A stretch of DNA of 64,000 nucleotides from Bacteroidota bacterium (lineage in GTDB: Bacteria; Bacteroidota; Bacteroidia; Cytophagales; Cyclobacteriaceae), in contig JAEYWY010000024.1 of the NCBI GenBank assembly GCA_023428695.1, positions 42,309 to 106,308 of the forward strand. Direction: 5' to 3'. Numbering within the stretch: position 1 is the first letter of the stretch; every line of letters begins with the position of its first letter. The notes below the pieces were generated by a model. The model was not told the origin of the DNA. It ran no database searches and saw nothing but the letters and a program-made list of their open reading frames with translations. Positions 8,555-17,070 of the stretch are shown piece by piece. A program made the translations under genes and the position numbers.

Positions 8555-9997
8555 ATGAAACACATTTTCCGTGTTCTTGTCTTTGGTTTTATCGCAGGAT
8601 TGGCCGGTGCCTATACCTTTTATGTAGCCATCATTAAGCCCGAAGTCGAGTCTCTCCACCCGGATCCGGTTTTTACACCGGCGACTTATGACACTCCGGC
8701 ATACACGTCAATACCATCAAATACACCGTCGTCGTTGCCAGATGTTGAAGGTGTTGATTTCAGCGAAGCGGCAAGGAGGGCAACGCCCAGCGTAGTCTTC
8801 ATCAACAGTATATCGCGCGGTGTATCGTACTCCTACTGGGACTGGTTCTTTGGCGAGGGCGGGTCAAACAGCAGAACGCAGGTAAGTACAGGTTCGGGAG
8901 TGATTTTCAGCACCGAGGGTTACATTGTTACCAATAATCACGTTATCGCGTCCGCTGAACGCATTGAGGTGAATTATAACAAACGCACGTATCCGGCCGA
9001 ATTAATCGGAACCGATCCGTCTACCGATCTGGCCGTAATCCGCATCAAGGAAACGAACCTGCCTGCGATCACACTCGCAAGTTCGAAGGATGTTCAGGTT
9101 GGCGAATGGGTGATTGCCGTTGGTAATCCGTATACGCTCGCATCAACGGTGACGGCGGGAATTGTAAGTGCGAAAGGTCGACGCATTGGAATTCTCGAAG
9201 ACAAGTTTCCGATCGAATCTTTCATACAGACTGATGCAGCGATAAATCCGGGAAATTCGGGCGGTGCACTCGTAAACCGCAAAGGTGAACTTGTCGGGAT
9301 TAATTCAGCCATCTTGTCGCGTACGGGTTCTTACACCGGTTATGCATTCGCTATACCCTCAGACATCGTGAAGAAAGTCTTCAATGACCTTGTGAAATAT
9401 GGAGTCGTGCAAAAAGCGGTTCTTGGCGGAAACGTGGTTGAATATAATTACGAGAATGCTCAGAAATACGGGCTGAACACCGACGTAAGAACGTTCTCAG
9501 GCGTGTTACTCGAAAGTGTTGATCGCACGGGTCCTGCCGCAGAAGCGGGACTAAAACCCGGTGACGTGATCACACGCGTCAACAGCGTCGCCGTGAATAC
9601 CCAAAGTGAGTTCGAAGAGGAATTGAGTTTTTACAGCCCCGGTAACAAGATTTCGCTAACCTATCTGCGTGACGGAAAATCGAACAACACAACGCTGACG
9701 CTGGTCAATCGCAACGGTACTACGGAGGTCATTCGCCGGAATGTGGTCGAGAATAAAACCCTCGGTGCAAACTTTGAGGCGACGCAGTACGGCGTAAAAG
9801 TGTTTGGCCTGACCGAAAAGAGTGTGCTGAAGCAGATTGGTGTACCGGAAAACTTTACCATTGTCGCCATTAACCGCGTAAGAGTGAAAGAACCAGCTGA
9901 GGTTATCGACTTCTTCATGAAGTTCAAGGGACGCGGGTATATTTACGGTATCAACGCTGCGAGACAACAGGTGGAAATTCCGTTTACGATCCGTTGA
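8555..9997 (+). CDS. HtrA/Deg-family periplasmic serine protease (first copy)
   Basis: Envelope trypsin-like protease that degrades or refolds damaged exported proteins. The reading frame opens at a TTG at 8417, but ATG at 8555 gives an N-terminal signal anchor (MKHIFRVLVFGFIAGLAGAYTFYV) and is preferred; length 480 aa. The catalytic triad is complete: His129 (TNNHVI), Asp158 (STDLAVI), Ser235 (NPGNSGGAL). A PDZ domain follows (about 305-380, GLKPGDVITRVNS), then a diverged second PDZ-like region to the C-terminus. A second HtrA is encoded at 50159-51592; the two share the same architecture but differ in PDZ sequence. Convergent with dnaA with only 47 bp between stop codons. Confidence 0.93.
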   Translation: MKHIFRVLVFGFIAGLAGAYTFYVAIIKPEVESLHPDPVFTPATYDTPAYTSIPSNTPSSLPDVEGVDFSEAARRATPSVVFINSISRGVSYSYWDWFFGEGGSNSRTQVSTGSGVIFSTEGYIVTNNHVIASAERIEVNYNKRTYPAELIGTDPSTDLAVIRIKETNLPAITLASSKDVQVGEWVIAVGNPYTLASTVTAGIVSAKGRRIGILEDKFPIESFIQTDAAINPGNSGGALVNRKGELVGINSAILSRTGSYTGYAFAIPSDIVKKVFNDLVKYGVVQKAVLGGNVVEYNYENAQKYGLNTDVRTFSGVLLESVDRTGPAAEAGLKPGDVITRVNSVAVNTQSEFEEELSFYSPGNKISLTYLRDGKSNNTTLTLVNRNGTTEVIRRNVVENKTLGANFEATQYGVKVFGLTEKSVLKQIGVPENFTIVAINRVRVKEPAEVIDFFMKFKGRGYIYGINAARQQVEIPFTIR

Positions 9998-10044
9998 CAA
10001 ACAACGTGATCAGATTTTTTCCGGGAAGCAGCAGGTAATCAGGA

Positions 10045-11490
10045 TCAGCTTACGCGCATTTTCAACTTCTTTCCAAGTTCATCGACGGACGCTTTGAAGT
10101 TGGTATCCGTTTTCATCATGTCTTCAACGGATTCGAGTGCGTGAATTACGGTGCTGTGGTCGCGGCCACCGAAGTTTTCGCCGATCAACGCGAGAGTGAG
10201 CTGCGTATAGCGCTTACAGAAATACATTGCCACCTGACGCGGAATCACAATTTCACGCTTTTTCACCTTGCCTTTCATGGCTTCAAGATCCACCTTGAAG
10301 TAGTCGGCAACGGTTTTCTGAATGAAATCGACGCTTACGTCAGATTGGATTTCCTTAATAATATTCTTCAATACCTCTTTTGCGAGGTCGAGATCGATTT
10401 CCTTTTTAAGGAGAGTGGCATGGAAAATCAATGAGTTAAGCACACCCTCCATATCACGCAGGTTCGTATCAACGCTGTATGCGAGATATTCAGCGACTTC
10501 GGTGGGAATTTCAATTCCGTCGGCCTGCATCTTTCTGTTTATGATGGCGAGTTTGGTTTCGAAGTCGGGCTCCTGAAGATCAGCCGTCAAGCCCCACTTG
10601 AAACGCGAGAGCAGCCTTTCCTGGAAACCTTTCAAATCACGCGGCGGGCAATCACTTGTCATGATGATTTGTTTTCCGGATTGATGCAACTGATTAAAGA
10701 TGTGAAAGAACATCTCCTGTGTCTTTTCGCGGCCCGCGAGAAACTGCACGTCATCAAGGATCAGCAAATCTACCTGGAGATAGAAGTTCTGGAACTCCTG
10801 TATTTTGTGATTTTGAAGTGCGTTCAGGAATTGTGTCGTAAAATCATTTTGATCGACATACAAGACAACTTTGTCCGGCATGTTGTTCTTAATTTCATTA
10901 CCGATCGCCTGTACGAGGTGAGTCTTGCCGACACCTACTCCCCCATAAAGCATCAGCGGGTTGAAAGACGTAACGCCGGGCTTTTTGGCAACTGCCAAAC
11001 CGGCACTTCTTGCGAGCCGGTTACAGTCACCTTCAACGAAATTATCAAACGAGTAAGCCGGGTTAAGGCGCGAGTTTACAGTCTGAGGGTTTAGCGCTTT
11101 AAATGTAAAGGGTGAATAATCATCAGATCCGAATCCTGAATTGACTGAACTTCGTCGCGTATTCGCGCTGTTCGTCGGGTAATTTACCGCCACCGGGGGT
11201 GCTTGTTTTCCACCGCTGTCTACGACGACGGAATACTCCAATCGACCGGTCGGACCGAGAACAGTGTGAATTGCCTTTTTTAGAACCGGAACATAATTAT
11301 CTTCCAGCCATTCATAGAAGAATTGAGAGGGAACCTGGATCGTCAGAATGTCGCCTTCTACGCGAATGGGAACAATCGGCTTAAACCATGTATTGAAATT
11401 TTCTTCGCCCACACTCTCACGAATCACCTCCAGACAGTCATTCCATACAGTTCCGCAGCTAACTTCCATTGATTTTACAGGATTATTCAT
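10045..11490 (-). CDS. dnaA: Chromosomal replication initiator protein DnaA
   Basis: AAA+ protein that binds and opens oriC. Length 481 aa from ATG at 11490 (MNNPVKSMEVSCGTVW). An upstream in-frame start at 11544 would add a hydrophobic stretch not expected for DnaA and was rejected; ATG at 11472 is another option. Domain I (CLEVIRESVGEENFNTWFKP) is followed by a linker (about 90-140), the AAA+ core with Walker A GGVGVGKTH at 183-191 and Walker B LLILDDVQF, and a C-terminal DNA-binding domain with the DnaA signature GRDHSTVIHA. dnaN is not adjacent, as is usual in Bacteroidota. The upstream region carries palindromic AT-rich sequence (separate entry) but no clear cluster of DnaA boxes, so oriC is not claimed here. 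Confidence 0.97.
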   Translation of the reverse strand: MNNPVKSMEVSCGTVWNDCLEVIRESVGEENFNTWFKPIVPIRVEGDILTIQVPSQFFYEWLEDNYVPVLKKAIHTVLGPTGRLEYSVVVDSGGKQAPPVAVNYPTNSANTRRSSVNSGFGSDDYSPFTFKALNPQTVNSRLNPAYSFDNFVEGDCNRLARSAGLAVAKKPGVTSFNPLMLYGGVGVGKTHLVQAIGNEIKNNMPDKVVLYVDQNDFTTQFLNALQNHKIQEFQNFYLQVDLLILDDVQFLAGREKTQEMFFHIFNQLHQSGKQIIMTSDCPPRDLKGFQERLLSRFKWGLTADLQEPDFETKLAIINRKMQADGIEIPTEVAEYLAYSVDTNLRDMEGVLNSLIFHATLLKKEIDLDLAKEVLKNIIKEIQSDVSVDFIQKTVADYFKVDLEAMKGKVKKREIVIPRQVAMYFCKRYTQLTLALIGENFGGRDHSTVIHALESVEDMMKTDTNFKASVDELGKKLKMRVS

Positions 11491-11619
11491 CTTCCACGGG
11501 GGGAAAGGGAGACAAAGATGTAAAAAAAGTGCCGTAGAAAACAAGGAATAAAGTTCTTGATTTTTTCAAAAAAAAGGCCATAAACCAATCCTTCCGGAAA
11601 AGCCAAGAAAAATCTCCTC

Positions 11620-11656
11620 AATGATAATTATCACAGAAAAATGGATAAGGATCATT
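11620..11656. promoter_or_regulatory. AT-rich nested inverted repeat between dnaA and mce
   Basis: This divergent intergenic region holds a perfect 12-bp palindrome TGATAATTATCA (11622-11633), an outer inverted pair AATGAT (11620-11625)/ATCATT (11651-11656), and a DnaA-box-like TTATCCAT on the minus strand (11641-11648). The inner palindrome resembles half of a Fur-type GATAAT/ATTATC site but is too short to assign. It could control dnaA, the methylmalonyl operon, or neither. Confidence 0.35.
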
Positions 11657-11746
11657 CAAACAATTCGCTGAATTTGACCGGCATCATGCAACGCAATTGA
11701 ATCGAGAGCCAAATTTCGGCCGCATAAGGTTTTAAGATTCAGCTAT

Positions 11747-12175
11747 ATGAATGCAACTCATATTGAACACATCGGTATTGCCGTAAACAGCCTGCAAGAG
11801 GCAATTCCATATTATGAAAAGATACTCGGGTTAAGCTGCTACGCGATCGAAGAAGTAAAAGATCAAAAAGTGCGTACAGCATTTTTCAAAATCGGACAGA
11901 CAAAAATCGAGTTACTCGAATCCACATCTGCCGACGGCCCCATCGCAAAGTTCATCGAAAAAAAAGGTCCCGGTTTACACCACATAGCATTTGCTGTTGA
12001 AGGTATTCAGGATCATCTCGACGAACTGGACAAGAAGGGAGTCAATCTTATTGACCGGCAGCCGAGAAAAGGTGCCGAAGGAATGAGTATCGCATTCCTT
12101 CATCCCAAGTCCACGCATGGTGTGTTGACGGAATTATGTGAAGCAGAACAAATATCCTCCTGGGGACTCATATGA
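11747..12175 (+). CDS. mce: Methylmalonyl-CoA epimerase
   Basis: Cytosolic metal-dependent enzyme of the vicinal oxygen chelate fold that interconverts the (R) and (S) forms of methylmalonyl-CoA. Length 142 aa. The metal-site segments IEHIGIAV near the N-terminus, TKIELLES, GPGLHHIAFAV and the C-terminal THGVLTELCE are all present. First gene of the methylmalonyl operon; its stop overlaps the next start (ATGA at 12172-12175), so translation of the two is probably coupled. It links the mutase, which makes the (R) isomer from succinyl-CoA, to the decarboxylase, which uses the (S) isomer. Confidence 0.95.
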   Translation: MNATHIEHIGIAVNSLQEAIPYYEKILGLSCYAIEEVKDQKVRTAFFKIGQTKIELLESTSADGPIAKFIEKKGPGLHHIAFAVEGIQDHLDELDKKGVNLIDRQPRKGAEGMSIAFLHPKSTHGVLTELCEAEQISSWGLI

Positions 12176-13731
12176 ATACGCAAGAACGAATAAAAGAACT
12201 CATTGACAAGCGCACGCTTGCCCGCCTTGGTGGTGGCGAGAAAAAAATTGAATCGCAACACAACAAAGGCAAGCTCACGGCCCGCGAACGTATCGAACTA
12301 CTGCTCGACGAAGGCAGCTTCGAAGAATACGATATGTTCGTCACGCACCGAACAAAATCTTTTGGTATGGACAAGGAAATTTATTTGTCCGACGGTGTGG
12401 TTACCGGCCATGGCACTATTGACGGGCGCCTCGTTTTTGTCTTTGCTCAGGACTTTACCGTTTTCGGCGGCTCATTATCTGAAACATTTGCCAACAAGAT
12501 CTGCAAGATCATGGACAAAGCGATGAAAGTCGGCGCGCCCGTAATTGGTTTGAACGACAGCGGTGGTGCACGTATCCAGGAAGGCGTGCGAAGCCTAGCA
12601 GGTTATGCCGAAATTTTTCAGCGCAACATCATGGCCTCCGGTGTTATCCCGCAGATTTCTGCGGTCTTCGGACCCTGTGCCGGCGGAGCCGTGTATTCTC
12701 CTGCGTTGACGGATTTCATAGTGATGTCAGAAAAAGCGAGTTACATGTTCGTAACCGGGCCCAAAGTTGTAAAGACAGTAACCGGTGAAGACATATCGAT
12801 CGAACACCTGGGCGGCGCGCAGGTACATGCAACGAAGTCAGGTGTAGCGCACTTCATGGTCGGTGATGAACAGGAAGGTATCGCGCTCATCCGGAAACTC
12901 TTCAGTTACTTACCATCGAACAATCTCGAAGAACCGCCGGTACACGAATGCAACGATCCCGTAGATCGTTTGGATGACACGCTCAATGAAATCATCCCTG
13001 AAAATCCGAATAAACCGTATGATGTACTCGACATCATTCACGCGATCACGGACGAACATGAATTTTTAGAAGTACAACGCAACTATGCCCGGAACATCAT
13101 TACAGGTTTCGCGCGATTTAACGGATACTCTACTGGCATCATTGCGAATCAGCCCAATTATCTCGCCGGTGTACTTGACATTGACGCCTCACGGAAGGCG
13201 GCCAGGTTTGTACGTTTCTGTGACGCATTCAATATTCCGCTTGTTACGCTTGTTGACGTGCCGGGATTTCTTCCGGGGAGTACCCAGGAGTATGGTGGCA
13301 TTATCATTCACGGTGCGAAGCTACTCTTTGCATACGGCGAGGCAACAGTACCCAAGATCACCATCACACTTCGCAAATCATATGGCGGCGCACACGATGT
13401 GATGAGCTGTAAGCAGTTGCGCGGTGATCTGAACTACGCATGGCCCACAGCAGAAATCGCCGTAATGGGTGCGAAGGGTGCCGTAGAAGTTCTTGAAGCA
13501 AAAGCATTGAGCCAGATCAAGGATCAGGATGAGCGTCAGAAATTCATCAGCGAAAAAGAAGAAGAGTATGAACAGAAGTTCGCGAATCCTTATCAGGCGG
13601 CGAAGTATGGGTTTATTGATGACATTATAGAACCGCGGAACACGCGCTTCAGAATAATCCGTGGATTGCAAACACTTGCAACGAAGAAAGACTTCAATCC
13701 ACCCAAAAAGCACTCAAACCTTCCCTTATGA
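12172..13731 (+). CDS. mmdA: Methylmalonyl-CoA decarboxylase alpha subunit (biotin-dependent carboxyltransferase)
   Basis: Length 519 aa, acyl-CoA carboxyltransferase family shared with propionyl-CoA carboxylase beta. Both crotonase-like halves are present: acyl-CoA-binding GLNDSGGARIQEGV and FGPCAGGAVYSPA in the first, LVDVPGFLPG and KSYGGAHDVM in the second. It transfers CO2 from (S)-methylmalonyl-CoA to biotin on the carrier subunit. The sequence alone cannot separate MmdA from PccB, but the next three genes encode the OadG-like, biotin carrier and sodium-pumping beta subunits and no biotin carboxylase is in the operon, which points to the decarboxylase. Overlaps mce by 4 bp. Confidence 0.92.
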   Translation: MNTQERIKELIDKRTLARLGGGEKKIESQHNKGKLTARERIELLLDEGSFEEYDMFVTHRTKSFGMDKEIYLSDGVVTGHGTIDGRLVFVFAQDFTVFGGSLSETFANKICKIMDKAMKVGAPVIGLNDSGGARIQEGVRSLAGYAEIFQRNIMASGVIPQISAVFGPCAGGAVYSPALTDFIVMSEKASYMFVTGPKVVKTVTGEDISIEHLGGAQVHATKSGVAHFMVGDEQEGIALIRKLFSYLPSNNLEEPPVHECNDPVDRLDDTLNEIIPENPNKPYDVLDIIHAITDEHEFLEVQRNYARNIITGFARFNGYSTGIIANQPNYLAGVLDIDASRKAARFVRFCDAFNIPLVTLVDVPGFLPGSTQEYGGIIIHGAKLLFAYGEATVPKITITLRKSYGGAHDVMSCKQLRGDLNYAWPTAEIAVMGAKGAVEVLEAKALSQIKDQDERQKFISEKEEEYEQKFANPYQAAKYGFIDDIIEPRNTRFRIIRGLQTLATKKDFNPPKKHSNLPL

Positions 13732-13746
13732 TCAATTGCAGGAACA

Positions 13747-14121
13747 ATGGACTTTACATTTGAAAACATAGGGAATGAACATCTGATAATCGTAGTGGTA
13801 GGATACGTGATCGTATTCACATCACTGTTCATCCTCTGGATTGTTTTTTACAATCTTCCCAGAATACTTAATATTCGGCAGAGCATAAAAAGAATTTTCA
13901 GCAAACCGGAACCGACTCCCGAGGTCACGGTACAAGAGACAACCGGAGCCGAACTCACCGGAGAAGAAACTGCCGCAATCAGCGCGGCAATTTTTTTGTT
14001 CGTCGAGGAACTTCACGACACAGAGAACACGGTGTTGACAATCCAGAAAATTTCAAAACGGTATTCTCCCTGGAATTCGAAAATCTACAATGTGACCAAC
14101 GGACTGAATAAACGCTTTTAG
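13747..14121 (+). CDS. OadG-like small membrane subunit of the decarboxylase
   Basis: Length 124 aa. One N-terminal membrane helix (about residues 13-37, IIVVVGYVIVFTSLFILWIVFY) is followed by a charged cytosolic part with GEETAAISAAIFLFVEEL. This matches the OadG/MmdD gamma-delta type, which anchors and assembles the sodium-pump decarboxylase. Sequence conservation in this family is weak, so the call leans on size, topology and its place between mmdA and the biotin carrier gene, the order seen in Bacteroides-type clusters. ATG at 13747, 15 bp after mmdA. Confidence 0.78.
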   Translation: MDFTFENIGNEHLIIVVVGYVIVFTSLFILWIVFYNLPRILNIRQSIKRIFSKPEPTPEVTVQETTGAELTGEETAAISAAIFLFVEELHDTENTVLTIQKISKRYSPWNSKIYNVTNGLNKRF

Positions 14122-14124
14122 GCC

Positions 14125-14541
14125 ATGAAAAAATATGAATTTACGATACGCGGCAACTCCTATACGGTCCGGATAAAATCCTTTGAGGATTCGGTGGCCA
14201 TGGTGGAGGTGAACGGCTCAAAATATGAAGTGAAGTTGAACAAGGAGGTGAAGACAACCAAGACGCCGAAGCTGGTACGATCCACGCCGCCCCCAGCGCC
14301 GCAAAAATCTTTTGCTCCGGCCGCGGGACTTAAAAAAGTAACGGCTCCCCTGCCGGGTACGATTCACAAGGTAATTGCAAAGGAAGGCGATTCGGTGAAA
14401 CAGGGTGACACGTTGCTCATACTTGAGGCGATGAAAATGGAGAACAATATTCTGGCGGAGGTCGCTGGTGTTGTGAAACAGGTACGCGTGAGAGAAGGTG
14501 ACGCAGTTATGCAGGGCGACGTGTTAATGGAGATTGAATAA
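14125..14541 (+). CDS. mmdC: Biotin carboxyl carrier subunit of methylmalonyl-CoA decarboxylase
   Basis: Length 138 aa. An N-terminal domain of about 45 residues leads into a Pro/Ala-rich flexible linker (about 50-65) and a biotinyl domain with EAMKMEN, the biotinylated Lys being residue 104. The carrier shuttles carboxyl-biotin between the cytosolic alpha subunit and the membrane beta subunit. It starts 3 bp after the OadG-like gene. The linker and motif are seen directly; assignment to this complex follows from the operon. Confidence 0.93.
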   Translation: MKKYEFTIRGNSYTVRIKSFEDSVAMVEVNGSKYEVKLNKEVKTTKTPKLVRSTPPPAPQKSFAPAAGLKKVTAPLPGTIHKVIAKEGDSVKQGDTLLILEAMKMENNILAEVAGVVKQVRVREGDAVMQGDVLMEIE

Positions 14542-14575
14542 CGTTAAAATGCCGGCACTCCCGGCACCGTGAAGT

Positions 14576-15904
14576 ATGAAAAAGGTATTCTTGGTTTTCG
14601 GTATTATTGTTTTTCTCGCATTGCTGAAGTCGGTTTTCCCGGCGACAGAAGTGGAGGCCGCGTCAGCGCAATCGACAACGGAGGTCACAGTTCCGACGGG
14701 CGATCATCGTGAAGGAACTACATCAGGTGTTGTGCGGGGAATGAAGACGTTTCTCGATTATACCGGTTTTCTGAATGTTACCACCGGCCACGTGGTGATG
14801 ATCTTCGTCGGATTAATCTTTCTGTTTCTGGCGATCCGTTTTGACTATGAACCGTTATTGCTCGTACCGATTGGAACCGGAATAATTATTGGTAACATTC
14901 CATTCATGCTCAATGCCGGACTGCAGATTGGTATCTACGAACAAGGCAGCGTATTGAACTATCTGTATTTCGGTGTGGTCAAAGGCATTTATCCGCCCCT
15001 GATTTTTCTGGGTATTGGTGCAATGACCGATTTTTCATCGTTAATTTCCAACCCGAAGCTGATGTTGCTTGGCGCTGCGGCCCAAATTGGAATCTTCGTG
15101 ACATTCATGGGTGCACTGGCACTGGGTTTCGCGGCTCCGGAAGCAGGAGCAATCGGTATTATCGGAGGCGCAGATGGACCGACGGCCATCTTTCTGTCAT
15201 CAAAACTTGCTAACGGAGTGAATATACTACCAGATGGTACAACGGTGAAGAATCTGATCGGACCGATTGCGATCGCCGCATATTCGTACATGGCCCTGGT
15301 ACCGGTTATTCAACCCCCGATCATGCGCCTGCTGACGACGAAAAAAGAAAGGCTGATACGTATGCGACCACCTCGCGCCGTATCGAAAACAGAACGAATC
15401 ATGTTCCCGATCATTGGTCTGCTTCTGACAACCTTTATTTCGCCAAGCGCACTGCCGCTTCTCGGAATGTTGTTCTTCGGCAACATATTGAAGGAATCCG
15501 GGGTAACAACCCGTCTGGCAAACACCGCAAAAAGCTCCTTGATCGACATCGTCACCATAATCCTCGGACTAACGGTCGGTGCATCAACGCAGGCCGATGT
15601 CTTTCTTACTTCCCAATCTATCCTCATCTTTGTATTGGGAGCGTGTGCATTCGGAATATCGACCGCAGGCGGCGTAATCTTCGCAAAAGTGATGAACCTA
15701 TTCCTTAAAGAGGGCAACAAGATAAATCCCCTGATCGGATCTGCCGGCGTGTCTGCAGTTCCCGACAGCGCCAGGGTTTCACAAATGGAGGGTTTGAAAG
15801 AAGATTCGTCAAACCACCTTCTGATGCATGCGATGGCACCAAACGTCGCCGGAGTAATTGGATCAGCAGTAGCGGCAGGTATACTGCTCAGCTTCTTAAA
15901 ATAA
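14576..15904 (+). CDS. mmdB: Na+-pumping decarboxylase beta subunit
   Basis: Integral membrane protein of 442 aa that decarboxylates carboxybiotin and exports Na+. The family motif GGADGPTAIF is present with the essential Asp at residue 200; the second inverted half carries LGLTVGASTQADVF. About ten membrane helices follow an N-terminal segment (about 1-55) that looks like a signal or extra helix with a polar loop, making it longer than many homologues. Downstream members typically end in AMAPNVAGVIGSAVAAG, seen here. The family also serves oxaloacetate and glutaconyl-CoA decarboxylases; methylmalonyl-CoA is inferred from mce, mutA and mutB in the same operon. Confidence 0.93.
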   Translation: MKKVFLVFGIIVFLALLKSVFPATEVEAASAQSTTEVTVPTGDHREGTTSGVVRGMKTFLDYTGFLNVTTGHVVMIFVGLIFLFLAIRFDYEPLLLVPIGTGIIIGNIPFMLNAGLQIGIYEQGSVLNYLYFGVVKGIYPPLIFLGIGAMTDFSSLISNPKLMLLGAAAQIGIFVTFMGALALGFAAPEAGAIGIIGGADGPTAIFLSSKLANGVNILPDGTTVKNLIGPIAIAAYSYMALVPVIQPPIMRLLTTKKERLIRMRPPRAVSKTERIMFPIIGLLLTTFISPSALPLLGMLFFGNILKESGVTTRLANTAKSSLIDIVTIILGLTVGASTQADVFLTSQSILIFVLGACAFGISTAGGVIFAKVMNLFLKEGNKINPLIGSAGVSAVPDSARVSQMEGLKEDSSNHLLMHAMAPNVAGVIGSAVAAGILLSFLK

Positions 15905-15919
15905 AAACGAAAAACAGGT

Positions 15920-17038
15920 ATGAGTAAAGGGGCAAAGTTTTATGAATCGTTTCCGGCAGCGGATAAAGCAAAGTGGTCGAAGGCCGCATCAGCCGAGATT
16001 AGCGGTGGTGACCCGGATGAAACGCTCAAATGGGAAACCCCGGACGGACTAACATTCGGACCTTATTTTGAAAAATCCGATACAAACAACCTCTCCTTTG
16101 TCGACCACTACGGCCTGAATGGAAAGTCGGTGTATTCTGACGACGCACGGCACTGGTGCAACATGCCGGAAGTCCTGCTTACGGATGAAGTCGCAAGCAA
16201 TACTATTGCTATGGAACACCTTCGTCATGAGGCAGAAGGCGTCGTTTTTAACATCGAAAAGAAACGCGTCCACTTTGACAGACTCCTTGAAGGAATTTCC
16301 TGGGAGAATTGTTCAGTCTCTTTCCTCGGTAACAAACAGTTTCCGCTGGCAGACCTGATTAACTATATCAGCGAAAAAAATTACAGCTACGGAAAAATCC
16401 AGGGCGCCATCTATTGGAAAGAGGGAGTCATACTTCCGCCGGCCCTGCCTTCGCTGAATGGTTTCCGTTTTGGCGGCATCGTTATTCATGGCGATACTCC
16501 GGTGAACCAGATCTCGCGCGCACTCTCAGCAGGGGTACAAACAATTGATGCTTTTACGAGCGAAGGATATCGCCTCAATGAAATCGTTCGCCACATCGCG
16601 TTCAATGTACCAGCAGGCCCGGAGTTATTGATTGAGGTCGCAAAGTTCCGCGCCTTGCGTATGCTATGGTACCAGATCGTTCGTGCACACGACTTGCAGG
16701 ACTACACACCCGCGGACTTGTTACTCCACGTGCGATCAGAAAAATGGATCAACGAGAAATTCCAGCCACATGGAAACATGTTGAAGGGAACTATCGCCGC
16801 AATTGCCGCATTATCCGGCGGAGCCGATGCCATCACCATCGAACCCGAAGATTCAATGCACACCATGATGTCACGTGTGGCTCGAAACGTTTCAATGATT
16901 CTTCGAGAGGAATCCAAATTCGGCAAGGTAAATGATCCGTTTGCCGGCGCCTACGGTATAGAGGTTCTCACAGACCAACTGGCACGCGCCGCATGGAAGA
17001 AGTTTCAATCCATGCAGCTCGAATACGAGACAAGGTAA
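15920..17038 (+). CDS. mutA: Methylmalonyl-CoA mutase small (beta) subunit, short form
   Basis: Length 372 aa. Non-catalytic partner of MutB in the heterodimeric, adenosylcobalamin-dependent enzyme that isomerises succinyl-CoA and (R)-methylmalonyl-CoA. The mutase TIM-barrel is recognisable (EHLRHEAEGVVF, KFRALRMLWYQI, DPFAGAYGIEVLTDQLA), but there is no C-terminal B12-like domain, so it is much shorter than the roughly 600-residue small subunits of Propionibacterium or Porphyromonas. The end looks natural rather than broken: stop at 17036-17038, then mutB 32 bp later. ATG at 15920, 15 bp after mmdB. Confidence 0.9.
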   Translation: MSKGAKFYESFPAADKAKWSKAASAEISGGDPDETLKWETPDGLTFGPYFEKSDTNNLSFVDHYGLNGKSVYSDDARHWCNMPEVLLTDEVASNTIAMEHLRHEAEGVVFNIEKKRVHFDRLLEGISWENCSVSFLGNKQFPLADLINYISEKNYSYGKIQGAIYWKEGVILPPALPSLNGFRFGGIVIHGDTPVNQISRALSAGVQTIDAFTSEGYRLNEIVRHIAFNVPAGPELLIEVAKFRALRMLWYQIVRAHDLQDYTPADLLLHVRSEKWINEKFQPHGNMLKGTIAAIAALSGGADAITIEPEDSMHTMMSRVARNVSMILREESKFGKVNDPFAGAYGIEVLTDQLARAAWKKFQSMQLEYETR

Positions 17039-17070
17039 ACAAGACGAATAAAGAATTCAGATCGAACAAC

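Noticed and set aside
11491..11746. Chromosomal origin next to dnaA
   Set aside because: Only one DnaA-box-like octamer is visible, with no cluster of boxes or clear unwinding element; skew data would be needed.
12172..13731. Calling the carboxyltransferase propionyl-CoA carboxylase beta
   Set aside because: The operon has no biotin carboxylase and does have the OadG-like and Na+-pumping beta subunits, which fit the decarboxylase.
16993..17070. Upstream ATG for mutB at 16993
   Set aside because: It overlaps mutA, and the added residues are just the mutA end read in another frame; ATG at 17071 gives the normal family start.
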